Below are positions 31,182 to 40,450 of a stretch of DNA of 64,000 bases, in pieces. Position 1 is the stretch's first letter. Each line of letters opens with the position of its first letter. The DNA is from Quadrisphaera setariae (lineage in GTDB: Bacteria; Actinomycetota; Actinomycetes; Actinomycetales; Quadrisphaeraceae): positions 124,001-188,000 of the forward strand of contig NZ_VKAC01000004.1 of NCBI RefSeq assembly GCF_008041935.1. The letters run 5' to 3'. Under the pieces are notes generated by a model that saw only the letters and a list, made by a program, of their open reading frames with translations, was not told the DNA's origin and ran no database searches. The position numbers and the translations under genes are program-made.

Positions 31182-34100
31182 GGCTGCACCGCCTGTCGGT
31201 GACGGCCTTCGGTCCCTTCGCCGGCTCCGAGCGCGTCGACTTCGACGCCCTGTCCGCCGACGGCCTGTTCCTGCTGCACGGACGCACCGGGGCCGGCAAG
31301 ACCAGCGTCCTGGACGCGGTCTGCTTCGCCCTGTACGGCGCTGTGCCCGGTGCCCGCGCCGGCGGCGCACCGGACCTGCGCTCCCACCACGCGCCACCCG
31401 AGGTCGCTCCCGTGGTCGAGCTGGAGCTGACCGCCGGTGGCCGCCGGCTGCGGGTGGAGCGCTCCCCGGCGTGGACCCGGCCCAAGCGCCGCGGGACGGG
31501 CACCACCACCGAGCAGGCCCGCACCCTGCTCGCCGAGTGGGCGCCCGCAGCACCGGACGCCGGGGCCGACGGCTGGCGGCCGCTGTCCTCGCGCAACGAC
31601 GAGGCCTCCCAGGTCCTCACCGACGCCCTCGGCATGGGGCTGGCGCAGTTCGCCACCGTCGTCCTGCTCCCGCAGGGGGAGTTCGCCACCTTCCTGCGCT
31701 CCGGCGTCGCGGAGCGGCGTGCCCTGCTGCAGCGGTTGTTCTCCACGGACAGGTACGAGCGCGCCGAGCGGTGGCTGGCCGCCGAGCGCGCCCGCACCGG
31801 CGCGGCCCACGAGGCCGCGGCAGCGCGGCTGGCCGCTCTGGCCGAGCGCGCCGAGCACGTCGGGGCCGAGTGGGCGCCCACCGCTGCGGTCCCCGGCGCC
31901 CCACGGCCCACCTCCAGCACCGACGCCGACGCCGACGCGGGTGACGACCCCGGCCAGGACGACGACCAGAACGGCGACCAGAACCGCGACCCGGACGGCG
32001 GAACAGCGGGCCAGGCGCTGGGAGCGGGCTCGGCTCCGGCGCCCGCCGGCCCGCCGGCCCCGGCCGAGGTCCTCGAGCGCGTGCGCGCGCTGGCGGAGGC
32101 CACCCGGCAGGCAGCCCTGAGCACCGAGACCGACCGGGTGACCACCGGCGCCGCCGCCCGCACCGCAGCGGCCCGCGAGCACTCCCTGCGCGAGGCGGCG
32201 GAGCGCGCCCGACGTGCGGCGCAGGTGCGCCACCAGCAGCGCCAGCTCGCGCTGGCCGAACCCGTGGTCGCGCACCAGCGCGCGGAGCTGGAGGCCGCGA
32301 TGGCGGCCCAGGCCCTCGACGGGCACCTGCGGGTCCTGGCCGCGGCCACCGGCGCCGCCACCGAGGCCGAGCGCCGCGCCGCGGCGGCCGCGGCGGCGCT
32401 GTCTGCGGTGGCCGGGACCGAGGTCGACGCCGGGGCCGGGACGCCGCCGTCAGCGCCGTCAGCGCCATCTGCTGCTGACCGGAAGGACCGCTCCGAGGAG
32501 CTGCGCGTGCGCGCAGCCCGGCACCGCCAGGAGCAGGGGCGCCTGGCCGAGCTCGTCGAGCTGGAAGCGGAGACGGCCCAGCGCGAGCGCCAGGCCCGGC
32601 AGGTGGCCGCCGAGCACGACGCCCTCGCCCAGGAGCAGGCGCGGCTGCGCGAGCGCCTCTCCGCGGCAGCCGGGCAGCGCGCGGACCTCGAGGCGCGCGT
32701 CGAGGCCGTCACCGAGGAGGCGACCGGCGTCGAGGAGGCGGCCGCAGCGCTCGGGCGCGCTCAGGAGGTCCTGGGGCACGCCAGGACGGCAGAGCAGCTG
32801 GCCGGGCGCTGCGAGCGGGCCCGGCACGACGCCGCGGCAGCTGACCGGGCGGCTCTGGACGCGCGAGGCCGCTGGCTCGACGCCCGCCAGGCCCGCTGGG
32901 AGGGCGTCGCCGCCGAGCTCGCCGCCAGGCTCCAGCCCGGTGACGCGTGCCCGGTCTGCGGCTCCTGCGAGCACCCGGCCCCAGCCGGCCGCGCTGCGGC
33001 TCGCGCGACGGGCCAGGCAGCAGACCCCGCAGCAGACCCCGCAGCAGACCCCGCAGCGCAGGAGGGTCCGAGCGACCGTGTCGATGAGGGAGGAGACACC
33101 GCGGAACCGCCGCCAGCGCACCTCCCGGCGGCCGCCGCGGAGGCGGAGGAGGCCGCTCAGGCGGCCTGCGAGCGCGCCGAGGCCGACGCCCGCGCCGCCG
33201 GGCAGCGGCTGTCCGCCCTCGAGCGTGACAGCGCCAGCGCCGCCGGCCTCTCCGGCGGAGCGGACGTCGCGACGGCCACAGTCCACCTCCAGCACGCGCA
33301 GCTGACCGCCGCCCGCACCAGGGCCGCGCGGGAGGCGCTGGTCTCACTGCGCGCCCAGCTGGGTGCGGTGCAGGCAGCGCAGGCCACCGACGCAGCTGCG
33401 CTGGAGGAGGTCTCCACCGCCCTGGTGCGCCTCACCGAGCGCGCCGACCAGCTGGCCACCTCCCTGGGCGCCGACCGCGCCCGCCTGGCAGCTGCCGGCG
33501 GCGAGGAGGGCCTGGCCGCCCGCAGCGCCCGGCTGGCGGCGCTGGCGCAGGCCGCTGAGGCCCTCGCTGCTGCCGGCGAGGCGGAGGCCGCTGCCCGGGC
33601 CGCGGCCCTCGAGGCCGAGGGCGCCGCCCAGGAGGCCGCGTCCGCAGCGGGCTTCCCCGACCTGGCCGGCGCTCGCGCCGCACAGCGCTCCGCGGCCCAC
33701 CGCGGCGAGCTGCAGGGAGCTGTCGCCGCCCACGAGCGGGCGGTCGCGGCCCTGGCGGCACAGCTCGCCGAGCTGGCGCGCCCTCACGAGGGCGACGGCG
33801 ACGCCGGCGCGGCGGTGACGGACGGCGCCCTCATGAGCGCCGCTGGTGGAGGCCGTGCCGGCGGAGGCGGGCCGGTCGACGACGTCGACGCGGCGCTGGC
33901 CTCGCTCGCCGGAGCCACCCAGCAGCGCGCCGCCGCCGAGGCGGCCGCGGAGGGGGCCGTGCGCGCCGCCGAGCGCGCCAGCACGGCCGCGGCAGCACTC
34001 GAGCGCCTGGAGGCCGAGACCACCGCGGCGTGCGCGGCGCTGGAGCCCCTGGCCCGTCACGCCGAGCTCACCGGAGACCTCGCACGCTGCGCCGAGGGCA

Positions 34101-34612
34101 CCGGCGGCGGCAACGCCCGTCGGATGAAGCTGTCCACCTACGTGCTGGCCGCGCGGCTGGAGCAGGTGGCCGCCGCGGCCAGCGAGCGGCTGGAGGTCAT
34201 GAGCGACGGCCGCTACCGGCTGGTGCACACCGACGCCCTCGAACGCCGCGGCGCCGGCTCCGGGCTGGGACTGCGCGTGCTGGACGCGTGGACGGGCGTC
34301 GAGCGCGACGTCGCCACCCTGTCCGGCGGTGAGACGTTCATGGCCTCCCTGGCCCTGGCCCTGGGCCTGGCCGACGTCGTCCGGGCCGAGGGCGGTGGCA
34401 CCCCCGTGGAGACCCTCTTCGTGGACGAGGGCTTCGGCACCCTCGACCCGGAGTCCCTCGAGGAGGTCATGGGCGTCCTGGAGCAGCTGCGCGCCGGAGG
34501 CCGCGCCGTGGGACTGGTCAGCCACGTGCCCGAGCTGCGCACCCGCGTACCAGCGCGCCTGGAGGTGCAGCGCACCGCCACCGGGTCACGACTGGCCACC
34601 GTGCTCGCCTGA
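31178..34612 (+). CDS. sbcC: SbcC ATPase subunit
   Basis: 1144 aa SMC-like ATPase, partner of SbcD. Walker A GRTGAGKTSVLDAV (about 35-48) opens the protein. Two long Ala/Glu/Arg-rich coiled coils flank the zinc hook CPVC (about 591-594). The signature LSGGETFMASLALALGLADV (about 1047) and Walker B TLFVDEGFGTLDPESL (about 1079) close the ATPase head. Near the hook is a tandem 12-bp repeat encoding Ala-Ala-Asp-Pro units. The GTG at 31178 overlaps the sbcD stop (GTGA). Many palindromic hairpins in this window are natural substrates for this complex. Confidence 0.95.
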   Translation: MRLHRLSVTAFGPFAGSERVDFDALSADGLFLLHGRTGAGKTSVLDAVCFALYGAVPGARAGGAPDLRSHHAPPEVAPVVELELTAGGRRLRVERSPAWTRPKRRGTGTTTEQARTLLAEWAPAAPDAGADGWRPLSSRNDEASQVLTDALGMGLAQFATVVLLPQGEFATFLRSGVAERRALLQRLFSTDRYERAERWLAAERARTGAAHEAAAARLAALAERAEHVGAEWAPTAAVPGAPRPTSSTDADADAGDDPGQDDDQNGDQNRDPDGGTAGQALGAGSAPAPAGPPAPAEVLERVRALAEATRQAALSTETDRVTTGAAARTAAAREHSLREAAERARRAAQVRHQQRQLALAEPVVAHQRAELEAAMAAQALDGHLRVLAAATGAATEAERRAAAAAAALSAVAGTEVDAGAGTPPSAPSAPSAADRKDRSEELRVRAARHRQEQGRLAELVELEAETAQRERQARQVAAEHDALAQEQARLRERLSAAAGQRADLEARVEAVTEEATGVEEAAAALGRAQEVLGHARTAEQLAGRCERARHDAAAADRAALDARGRWLDARQARWEGVAAELAARLQPGDACPVCGSCEHPAPAGRAAARATGQAADPAADPAADPAAQEGPSDRVDEGGDTAEPPPAHLPAAAAEAEEAAQAACERAEADARAAGQRLSALERDSASAAGLSGGADVATATVHLQHAQLTAARTRAAREALVSLRAQLGAVQAAQATDAAALEEVSTALVRLTERADQLATSLGADRARLAAAGGEEGLAARSARLAALAQAAEALAAAGEAEAAARAAALEAEGAAQEAASAAGFPDLAGARAAQRSAAHRGELQGAVAAHERAVAALAAQLAELARPHEGDGDAGAAVTDGALMSAAGGGRAGGGGPVDDVDAALASLAGATQQRAAAEAAAEGAVRAAERASTAAAALERLEAETTAACAALEPLARHAELTGDLARCAEGTGGGNARRMKLSTYVLAARLEQVAAAASERLEVMSDGRYRLVHTDALERRGAGSGLGLRVLDAWTGVERDVATLSGGETFMASLALALGLADVVRAEGGGTPVETLFVDEGFGTLDPESLEEVMGVLEQLRAGGRAVGLVSHVPELRTRVPARLEVQRTATGSRLATVLA
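33017..33057 (+). repeat. 12-bp tandem repeat inside sbcC
   Basis: GCAGCAGACCCC is repeated three times in a row plus five bases. It encodes Ala-Ala-Asp-Pro units just after the zinc hook. It keeps the reading frame and probably varies in number between strains. Confidence 0.75.
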
Positions 34613-34650
34613 GCGCCCCGGCCAGGGGACCCGGGCGCCAGGATGGTCGG

Positions 34651-35781
34651 GTGGACCGCCGCTTCCGCGCACACGTCCTGGCCGCTGCCTCCGAGCAGGG
34701 ACCGGAGCACCTCGCCCGCGCTGCGGCGTGGCTGGAGGACCTGCCCGCCGTCGTCGAGCGCTGGCGCCGCCACTGGCACCTGGGACCGCTGACGGCGGTG
34801 CAGGCGAGCATCCACTGGGTGGGCCGCGGCGTGCGGGAGGACGGCCGCGGCTGCGTGCTCAAGCTCGCCGTGCCCGGTGCCCCGCAACCCCTGGCCGAGG
34901 TGCACTGGCTGCGCCGCACCGCACCGCGGGGGCAGGACGCCGAGGGCGGTGGCGCCTCGAGGGTGCGTCCGGTGCGCCTGCTCGACGCCGACCCGGGCGC
35001 TGGCGCACAGCTGCTCGAGCTGGTGGAACCGGGGGGCACCCTCGCGACCGACCTGCTCGCCACCGCCGGCACCGCCCGCTTCGCCGCCGCTGACGACGCT
35101 GCCTGCGAGGTGCTCGGCCGCGCCGCGCGCGCCGTGCGCCGCCCCGCTCCCACCCCTGCCGACGACGACGAGCGCGCCGACCCCGCCGGCCGCGCGGCGC
35201 TGGCGTCGGTGCCGGGCCACCTCGGGGTGGGGCTACCGCCCGCGTGCGGAGGACTCTTCGCCGTCGCTGAGCGCCGCGACCCGCGGCACCGGCTGCTGCC
35301 GGCGCACCTCGTGGAGCTCGCGGCAGCACAGGCGCGCCACCTCTTGGACACCGCCGCGGCGGCGGGCCAGACGGACGTGCTGCTGCACGGAGACCTCCAC
35401 CACGACAACGTGCTGCGCGCGGCACCGACGACCAGCGCAGGGGGCGCGTCGGGCAGCAGCTCGGCGCTGGGCGCTGACGGGGCCTGGGTGGTCATCGACC
35501 CGCACGGCGTGGTCGGCGAACCCGCCTACGAGGTGGCCTGCGCGGTGTACAACCCGTTCGCGCTCGGCGGGCTGGCGGCTCAGCGCGCCGAGGCGCGGTG
35601 CATGCGGCTGGCGGACGCCGCGGAGCTGCCGCTGGAGCGCGTTCGCGCCTGGGCGCTGGTGCAGGCGGTGCTGTCAGCGGTGTGGTCGCTCAGCGGCAGC
35701 ACCGAGCAGCACTGCACCGAGCAGCAGGTGCCCGAGGAGGTCAGGCAGGTCCTGGCCGTCGCTGAGCGCCTGGCGGGCTGA
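34651..35781 (+). CDS. Aminoglycoside 6-phosphotransferase-type kinase
   Basis: 376 aa. The kinase motif TDVLLHGDLHHDNVL and the following VIDPHGVVGEPAYEVAC are typical of the aminoglycoside/hydroxyurea kinase family (StrB, APH(6)). Family members phosphorylate streptomycin or other small molecules. In a chromosomal, non-cluster setting like this the true substrate is often not an antibiotic, so resistance should not be assumed. CAGGAT lies 6 nt before the GTG at 34651, suggesting a leaderless start. It follows sbcC after 38 bp. Confidence 0.8.
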   Translation: MDRRFRAHVLAAASEQGPEHLARAAAWLEDLPAVVERWRRHWHLGPLTAVQASIHWVGRGVREDGRGCVLKLAVPGAPQPLAEVHWLRRTAPRGQDAEGGGASRVRPVRLLDADPGAGAQLLELVEPGGTLATDLLATAGTARFAAADDAACEVLGRAARAVRRPAPTPADDDERADPAGRAALASVPGHLGVGLPPACGGLFAVAERRDPRHRLLPAHLVELAAAQARHLLDTAAAAGQTDVLLHGDLHHDNVLRAAPTTSAGGASGSSSALGADGAWVVIDPHGVVGEPAYEVACAVYNPFALGGLAAQRAEARCMRLADAAELPLERVRAWALVQAVLSAVWSLSGSTEQHCTEQQVPEEVRQVLAVAERLAG

Positions 35782-35793
35782 CCGGGCCTCTCA

Positions 35794-35815
35794 GAGCCCG
35801 AGGGCGACCGGGCTC
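35794..35815. terminator. Short hairpin between convergent genes
   Basis: GAGCCCG pairs with CGGGCTC around an 8-nt loop, between the kinase gene and the merR gene. A modest 7-bp stem. Confidence 0.4.
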
Positions 35816-35842
35816 GGACGGCGCGGTCGCGCGGGTGCTTCC

Positions 35843-36412
35843 TCAGCCAGCGGTGCGGCGGGCGGCGCGACGCGCCGCCAGCTCGTCGGTGGCGGAGGAG
35901 CCGCCGTCGACCTTCTCGCTCGGCAGGGTCGCCAGCGAGGACTCCACCTCGCGCCAGACACGGCCCACGGCGATCCCGAACACGCCCTGACCGCCCTGCA
36001 CGAGGTCGACGACCTCCTCGGCGGAGGTGCACTCGTAGACGCTGGCACCGTCGCTCATGAGCGTGATCTGCGCCAGGTCCTCCACCTCGCGCTCGTGCAG
36101 GTGGCCCACGGCGGAGCGGATCTGCTGCAGGGAGACGCCCGTGTCGAGGAGCCGCTTGACGACCTTGAGCACGAGGATGTCGCGGAACCCGTACAGCCTC
36201 TGCGTCCCCGAGCCGCTGGCAGGCCGCACGCTCGGCTCGACCAGGCCGGTGCGGGCCCAGTAGTCCAGCTGCCGGTAGGTGATGCCGGCCGCCTTGCACG
36301 CCGTCGGACCCCGGTAGCCCGCCTCACGGTCGAGCGCCGGCAGCGCGTCGGTGAAGAGCAGGCTCTGCGCAGCCGCGGTGCGCCCGCTCCCGCCGTCTCC
36401 TGAGCCCCTCAC
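35843..36412 (-). CDS. MerR-family regulator (Rv1830/ResR-like)
   Basis: 189 aa. A MerR-type winged helix (GITYRQLDYWARTGLVEPSVRPASGSGTQRLYGFRDILVLKVVKRLLDTGVSLQQIR) is followed by a short C-terminal domain with SDGASVYECTSAEEVVDLVQGGQGVFGIAVG. This architecture and its place after DUF151 match Rv1830 of M. tuberculosis. That protein (ResR/McdR) is linked to growth and division control. AGGAGG precedes the start at 36412. Last gene of the conserved pgsA-to-merR block. Confidence 0.88.
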   Translation of the reverse strand: MRGSGDGGSGRTAAAQSLLFTDALPALDREAGYRGPTACKAAGITYRQLDYWARTGLVEPSVRPASGSGTQRLYGFRDILVLKVVKRLLDTGVSLQQIRSAVGHLHEREVEDLAQITLMSDGASVYECTSAEEVVDLVQGGQGVFGIAVGRVWREVESSLATLPSEKVDGGSSATDELAARRAARRTAG

Positions 36413-36550
36413 GCGGTCCTCCTGTCATGCGCCTTCCCGGGCCGGCGCGGGACCGCGGCTCGAGGCGAGTCGCAGACCGCCGGCAGCTCCGGTGCAGGGC
36501 GTCCTCATGACGGTAGGGCCGGGCACGCCCCCCGTCAACGAACGCGACCC

Positions 36551-37069
36551 TCAGCGCTCCGGCGTGTCGCGTCCTGGCGTGTCGTCGCCGCCCTCGCCGG
36601 GCGGGTCTCCCTCGAAGTCCTCGGCGCTGACGTGGTCGAGGAACTCGCGGAACTTCTCGACCTCGTCCTCGTCCTGGTCAGGCACGGGAACGCTCGCCGT
36701 GGACAGGACCTCCTCGGCGCCGAGGATCCGCGAGCCGGTCCTTAGGGCCAGGGCGATGGCGTCCGAGGACCGGGCGCTCACCGTCGTTCCGCCGTCGAGG
36801 ACGAGCTCGGCGTGGTAGACGCCGTCCTTGACGGCGACGATGCGCACCTCCACCAGGGTGCGCCCCACCGCCTCGAGCACGTCCTTGAGGAGGTCGTGGG
36901 TGAGGGGGCGCGGCGGGACCACGCCCTGCTGGGCGAAGGCGATGGCGCTCGCCTCCGGCGCACCGATCCAGATCGGGAGCATGCGGTCTCCCTCGCGCTC
37001 CCGCAGCAGCACGATGGGGTTGTTCGAGGGCATCTCCACCCTGACCCCCACGACGTCGAGCTCGCGCAC
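36551..37069 (-). CDS. Bifunctional nuclease domain protein (DUF151)
   Basis: 172 aa. DUF151/BFN family, with MRELDVVGVRVEMPSNNPIVLLREREGDRMLPIWIGAPEASAIAF, the conserved LTHDLLKDVLEAVG and the SSDAIALALRTGSRI block. Plant homologues have nuclease activity; the bacterial role is unknown. The acidic C-terminal tail (DQDEDEVEKFREFLDHVS...) is typical for the actinobacterial form. It corresponds in position to Rv1829, between ftsR and merR. Confidence 0.92.
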   Translation of the reverse strand: MRELDVVGVRVEMPSNNPIVLLREREGDRMLPIWIGAPEASAIAFAQQGVVPPRPLTHDLLKDVLEAVGRTLVEVRIVAVKDGVYHAELVLDGGTTVSARSSDAIALALRTGSRILGAEEVLSTASVPVPDQDEDEVEKFREFLDHVSAEDFEGDPPGEGGDDTPGRDTPER

Positions 37070-37164
37070 CCGACCACCGTAACGCCGCCGACGACGTCGG
37101 CCACCGGCGGGCGGCGCGACGGACGACCACCTGCGACCACCGGCTGCGGCCGGCGTCGACGGCG

Positions 37165-38040
37165 TCAGGACAGCGGCGCGACCTCGTCCAGGGCGCAGCC
37201 CAGGGCCGCCGCGTGCAGGGACAGCAGCGACGTCACCAGCTCCAGCGCCACCCGCTCGGCGTCGTCGGCGCGCTCGTCGGCGCGCTCGGGCCGCTCGCCG
37301 GGACGAGCTCGCCGCAGCGGGCTCACCACCTGGTCGACCAGGGCCGCCTCGGCGCCCACCGCGGTGCGCAGGGCGCGCAGGTGGCGCGGTTCGATGCCGT
37401 GCTCCCCGAGCACCACGGCCGCGCGCACCAGGTCGAGGGCTGAGCGGGGGTAGCGCCCGGCGCTCTCACGAGGCAGCAGCCCGTGGTCCTCCAGCGCCTC
37501 CAGCAGCGCCAGGGAGCCGCCCGCCTGCTCCAGCACCTCCGAGCGGGACACGGGCTCGCGACGATCCGCCCCACCACCGCCCCTCGTGACCGAGGACGCG
37601 GCCGGAGGGTCCTCCGACGTCTCGACGGACGCCGTGGACGCCGTGGACGGCGGGGACCCCGTGGACGGCGACGGCGGGTCGTCGTCCACGGGGGTGTCGT
37701 CCTGGTGGGTCCCGGCCGCGGCGCCCGCGCCGCCGTCCGCGCTGGCGTCCTGGGCGGCGAGGTGCTCGCGGATGACGCGCAGCGGCATGTACTGGTCGCG
37801 CTGGAGCCTCAGGACGGTCCGCAGCCGCTCGACGTCGGCGGGGGTGAACTTGCGGTACCCGCTGGGGGTGCGCTGCGGGGAGACCAGGCCGCGGTCCTCC
37901 AGGAACCGCACCTTGGAGTGGGTCACGTCGCTGAACTCCGGCGCCAGCTGCGCCAGCAGCTCGCCGATGGTCAGCAGCTGCTGGCGCCCGCCGTCGGCGG
38001 AGGCGGGCTGCGGCGCGCGGGAGGCGGCCCGCTCGCTCAC
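37165..38040 (-). CDS. ftsR: FtsR-type MerR regulator
   Basis: 291 aa. N-terminal MerR domain: LLTIGELLAQLAPEFSDVTHSKVRFLEDRGLVSPQRTPSGYRKF, then VERLRTVLRLQRDQYMPLRVIREHL. The protein is the counterpart of Rv1828 and of Corynebacterium FtsR, which activates ftsZ. A long Ser/Asp/Pro-rich insert (about residues 95-150) separates the HTH from a C-terminal helical domain (SRSEVLEQAGGSLALLEALEDHGLLPRE). The GTG at 38040 overlaps the garA stop, so they are translationally coupled. Confidence 0.9.
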   Translation of the reverse strand: MSERAASRAPQPASADGGRQQLLTIGELLAQLAPEFSDVTHSKVRFLEDRGLVSPQRTPSGYRKFTPADVERLRTVLRLQRDQYMPLRVIREHLAAQDASADGGAGAAAGTHQDDTPVDDDPPSPSTGSPPSTASTASVETSEDPPAASSVTRGGGGADRREPVSRSEVLEQAGGSLALLEALEDHGLLPRESAGRYPRSALDLVRAAVVLGEHGIEPRHLRALRTAVGAEAALVDQVVSPLRRARPGERPERADERADDAERVALELVTSLLSLHAAALGCALDEVAPLS

Positions 38041-38486
38041 CGCGAGCGGAAGGAGTGGAAGGTCAGGCGGTACTTGCCGATCTGGACCTCGTCACCGTTG
38101 GTGAGGAGGACGTCGTCGACGCGGTCGCGGTTGACGTAGGTGCCGTTGAGGCTCCCGACGTCGCGGACGCGGAAGCGCTGCCCGTCGCGCACGAACTCGG
38201 CGTGCTTGCGGGAGACGGTCACGTCGTCGAGGAAGATGTCGCTGCTGGGCTGGCGCCCGGCGGTCGTGCGGTCGTCGTCGAGGAGGAAGCGCGCCCCGGC
38301 GTTGGGACCGCGCTGCACCACGAGCAGGGCGCACCCCTCGGGCAGCGCGTCGACGGCCCGCTGCTGGTCCGACGTCAGCCCGGGGGTCGCGTCGGACGAG
38401 GTGTCGACCTCCGGCACCGAGATGGCCGGGAAGGACATCGTCGTGTCCGAACCGCCCTGCCAGCTCGGCTCCTCGCGCTCGCTCAC
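38037..38486 (-). CDS. garA: FHA-domain signalling protein GarA/OdhI
   Basis: 149 aa. The C-terminal FHA domain is clear: AGRQPSSDIFLDDVTVSRKHAEF, VRDVGSLNGTYVNRDRV, NGDEVQIGKYRL. GarA/OdhI binds 2-oxoglutarate dehydrogenase and glutamate enzymes and is released when Ser/Thr kinases phosphorylate an N-terminal ETTS-type motif. Here the N-terminal region reads VDTSSDATPG, so the classic ETTS is not exact. The protein is in the same gene order as in Mycobacterium (gcvH-garA-ftsR). Confidence 0.92.
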   Translation of the reverse strand: MSEREEPSWQGGSDTTMSFPAISVPEVDTSSDATPGLTSDQQRAVDALPEGCALLVVQRGPNAGARFLLDDDRTTAGRQPSSDIFLDDVTVSRKHAEFVRDGQRFRVRDVGSLNGTYVNRDRVDDVLLTNGDEVQIGKYRLTFHSFRSR

Positions 38487-38553
38487 GGGGCCACCCTAGC
38501 CGTCGCGCGCCGGCGTGCTGCAGGCCCGCCGGACTCGCGCCCGGGCTCGTGGA

Positions 38554-38943
38554 TCACGAGATGTGGTCCCGGTACCCGGCGGCGTCGAGCAGACCCTCGA
38601 GCGCGGCGGGGTCCTCCAGGCGGACCTCGAGGACCCAGCCCTCGCCGTAGGGGTCGGAGTTCACCAGCTCAGGGCTGCCGTCGAGGCTGTCGTTGCGGGC
38701 GGTGACCTCGCCGGTCACCGGCGCGTACAGGTCGCTGACGCTCTTGGTGGACTCCAGCTCCCCGCACGAGGCACCGGCCTGCACGCGGTCGCCGACAGCG
38801 GGCAGGGAGACGTACACGATGTCTCCGAGCTCGCCCTGCGCGTACGCGGTGATGCCGATCCTCACGACGCCGTCGTCGGTGGGAGCCACCCACTCGTGCT
38901 CCGCGGTGTAGCGCAGCTCTTCGGGGACCTCGACGTCGGGCAT
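38554..38943 (-). CDS. gcvH: Glycine cleavage system H protein
   Basis: 129 aa, full length. H protein shuttles the aminomethyl group between the P, T and L proteins on a lipoyl arm. The lipoylated Lys is in [20 protein letters not shown] (about K67). The N-terminus [15 protein letters not shown] is typical. gcvP and gcvT are not in the window. It lies between DUF881 and garA, the standard actinobacterial position. Confidence 0.95.
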   Translation of the reverse strand: MPDVEVPEELRYTAEHEWVAPTDDGVVRIGITAYAQGELGDIVYVSLPAVGDRVQAGASCGELESTKSVSDLYAPVTGEVTARNDSLDGSPELVNSDPYGEGWVLEVRLEDPAALEGLLDAAGYRDHIS

Positions 38944-38999
38944 GGAGGGGCCTCCTGGAGGGGGAGCATCGGGTGGTCGACGGCGCTGGAGGCCCGGGC

Positions 39000-40061
39000 T
39001 CAGCCCGTGCCGCTGGGCGCGACCGGGCGAGCGTACGCAGGCGCGCCCGCGGGCTGCAACGCCGTCACGTCGACCTCGTCGAGCTGCTCCACGGAGATCG
39101 AACCGCCGACCCGCCGGACCGTCGGACCGACGCCGTCGGGGAACTCCATCGCGCTGGCCAGCGTCTGGGGACCACCGATCGCCAGCACCGTGAACGGGGC
39201 TCTGACCTGCACCACGGCACCCGGGGAGCCGACGGAGACCGAACCGTCGGCGGCGTCGGTGAAGGCGGTGCTGGCGATCACGCGCGCGTCACCGATCTGG
39301 ATGGCCTCGGCGCCGGCGTCGCGCAGCTCCTGCACCGCCCCCAGCAGCAGCGTCGCGGCGCTCGGGCTCGAGCCCGCCGGCACCTGCACCGTCAGCCGGA
39401 TGCCCGGGCCCGTCGCCGGCAGCGTGCCGGCGAGGATGCCGAGGGTGTCCACGCGCTGCTGCGCGAGCTCGCGGGCCGCGGCGCGCTGGTCGCCGCTGGC
39501 GCGCAGGTCCGCCTGAGCGCTCTCCAGGTCGCTGATCTCGCGCTGGAGCCGGTCGGACCGGTCGGTGGCGTCGTCCAGCAGGCCCAGCAGCTCCGACTGC
39601 GGGAGGTTCGCGAGGTCGGCGCCGGTGCGCTGCTGCACCTGCACCGCCGCGGCCAGCCCGAGCAGCAGGCACAGCAGGCCCACCACCAGCTGGCCGCGGG
39701 TGGCTCGCGGCGCCAGGGCGTAGCGCAGGCCGCGCCGAGCAGGAGCCGCGGGAGCGGGCGACGACTCCGCGGGAGCAGGCGCCGCGGGTGCGGCAGCCGG
39801 CTGCTCCGCCGCCTCGGCGGTGGGGCGGGCAGCCACCTCGCGCGACTCCTCCTGCCCGGTGGACGCCGGTCCGGTGGACACCGCCGCCGCAGCGGCGAGC
39901 GGCTCACCGCCGCGCTCGTCGGCGGCGGTCGTGGTGCTCGCGAGGTCGAGCTGCAGCTGGTCGGCGGGGGCGGGGCCGCCGTCGGCCGGCGGGAGGTCCA
40001 GGGCGAGCTGACCGGGGCCCGGGACCGCGGCCGGGGAGACCTCGGCGTCTGGGTCGCTCAT
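39000..40061 (-). CDS. DUF881 membrane-anchored protein (Rv1825-like)
   Basis: 353 aa. A long Pro/Ala/acidic cytoplasmic N-terminus (~115 residues) precedes one membrane helix ([21 protein letters not shown]). Then a coiled coil ([36 protein letters not shown]) and the DUF881 fold follow, with [27 protein letters not shown] and [19 protein letters not shown]. Mycobacterial relatives are linked to cell-envelope or division proteins. It follows sbp after 7 bp in the same operon. Confidence 0.9.
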   Translation of the reverse strand: MSDPDAEVSPAAVPGPGQLALDLPPADGGPAPADQLQLDLASTTTAADERGGEPLAAAAAVSTGPASTGQEESREVAARPTAEAAEQPAAAPAAPAPAESSPAPAAPARRGLRYALAPRATRGQLVVGLLCLLLGLAAAVQVQQRTGADLANLPQSELLGLLDDATDRSDRLQREISDLESAQADLRASGDQRAAARELAQQRVDTLGILAGTLPATGPGIRLTVQVPAGSSPSAATLLLGAVQELRDAGAEAIQIGDARVIASTAFTDAADGSVSVGSPGAVVQVRAPFTVLAIGGPQTLASAMEFPDGVGPTVRRVGGSISVEQLDEVDVTALQPAGAPAYARPVAPSGTG

Positions 40062-40068
40062 GGGGCGC

Positions 40069-40401
40069 TCACGCCTTGAACAGGTGCCGCCGGATGGAGG
40101 CGACGTTGGAGAAGATGCGGATGCCCAGCACCACGATGACGCCCGTGGACAGCTGGCTGCCCACGCCCAGCTGGTCGCCCAGGTAGACGATGAGGGCCGC
40201 CACCACGACGTTGGACAGGAACGACACCACGAAGACGCGGTCGTCGAAGAGGCCGTCCAGGGCGGCGCGGAAGCCCCCGAAGACGGCGTCGAGGGCCGCG
40301 ACCACGGCGATCGGCAGGTACGGCTGCAGCCACGTGGGCACGGTCGGGTCCAGCACCAGCCCCAGGACGATGCCGACGACGAGGCCGACGGCGGCGATCA
40401 C
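40069..40401 (-). CDS. sbp: Small basic protein Sbp (DUF1290)
   Basis: 110 aa with three hydrophobic helices. The sequence is strongly typical: VVGIVLGLVLDPTVP, YLPIAVVAALDAVFGG, DGLFDDRVFVVSFLSNV and GVGSQLSTGVIVVLGIRIFSN, ending in IRRHLFKA. The start is set at the GTG at 40401 because family members begin just before this first helix; upstream residues are shadow frame. Sbp is found beside DUF881 genes in Bacillus and actinobacteria. It sits between the two DUF881 genes. Confidence 0.92.
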   Translation of the reverse strand: MIAAVGLVVGIVLGLVLDPTVPTWLQPYLPIAVVAALDAVFGGFRAALDGLFDDRVFVVSFLSNVVVAALIVYLGDQLGVGSQLSTGVIVVLGIRIFSNVASIRRHLFKA

Positions 40402-40450
40402 GGGGCGCTGCTTGCGAGGGCTGCGGTGGGCGTCGGCGGGGCCGTGGCGG

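Noticed and set aside
33017-33057. CRISPR or mobile repeat
   Set aside because: A simple in-frame 12-bp tandem repeat without spacers inside sbcC.
34651-35781. Acquired aminoglycoside resistance gene
   Set aside because: Codon use matches its neighbours, no mobile element is nearby, and the family includes housekeeping small-molecule kinases.
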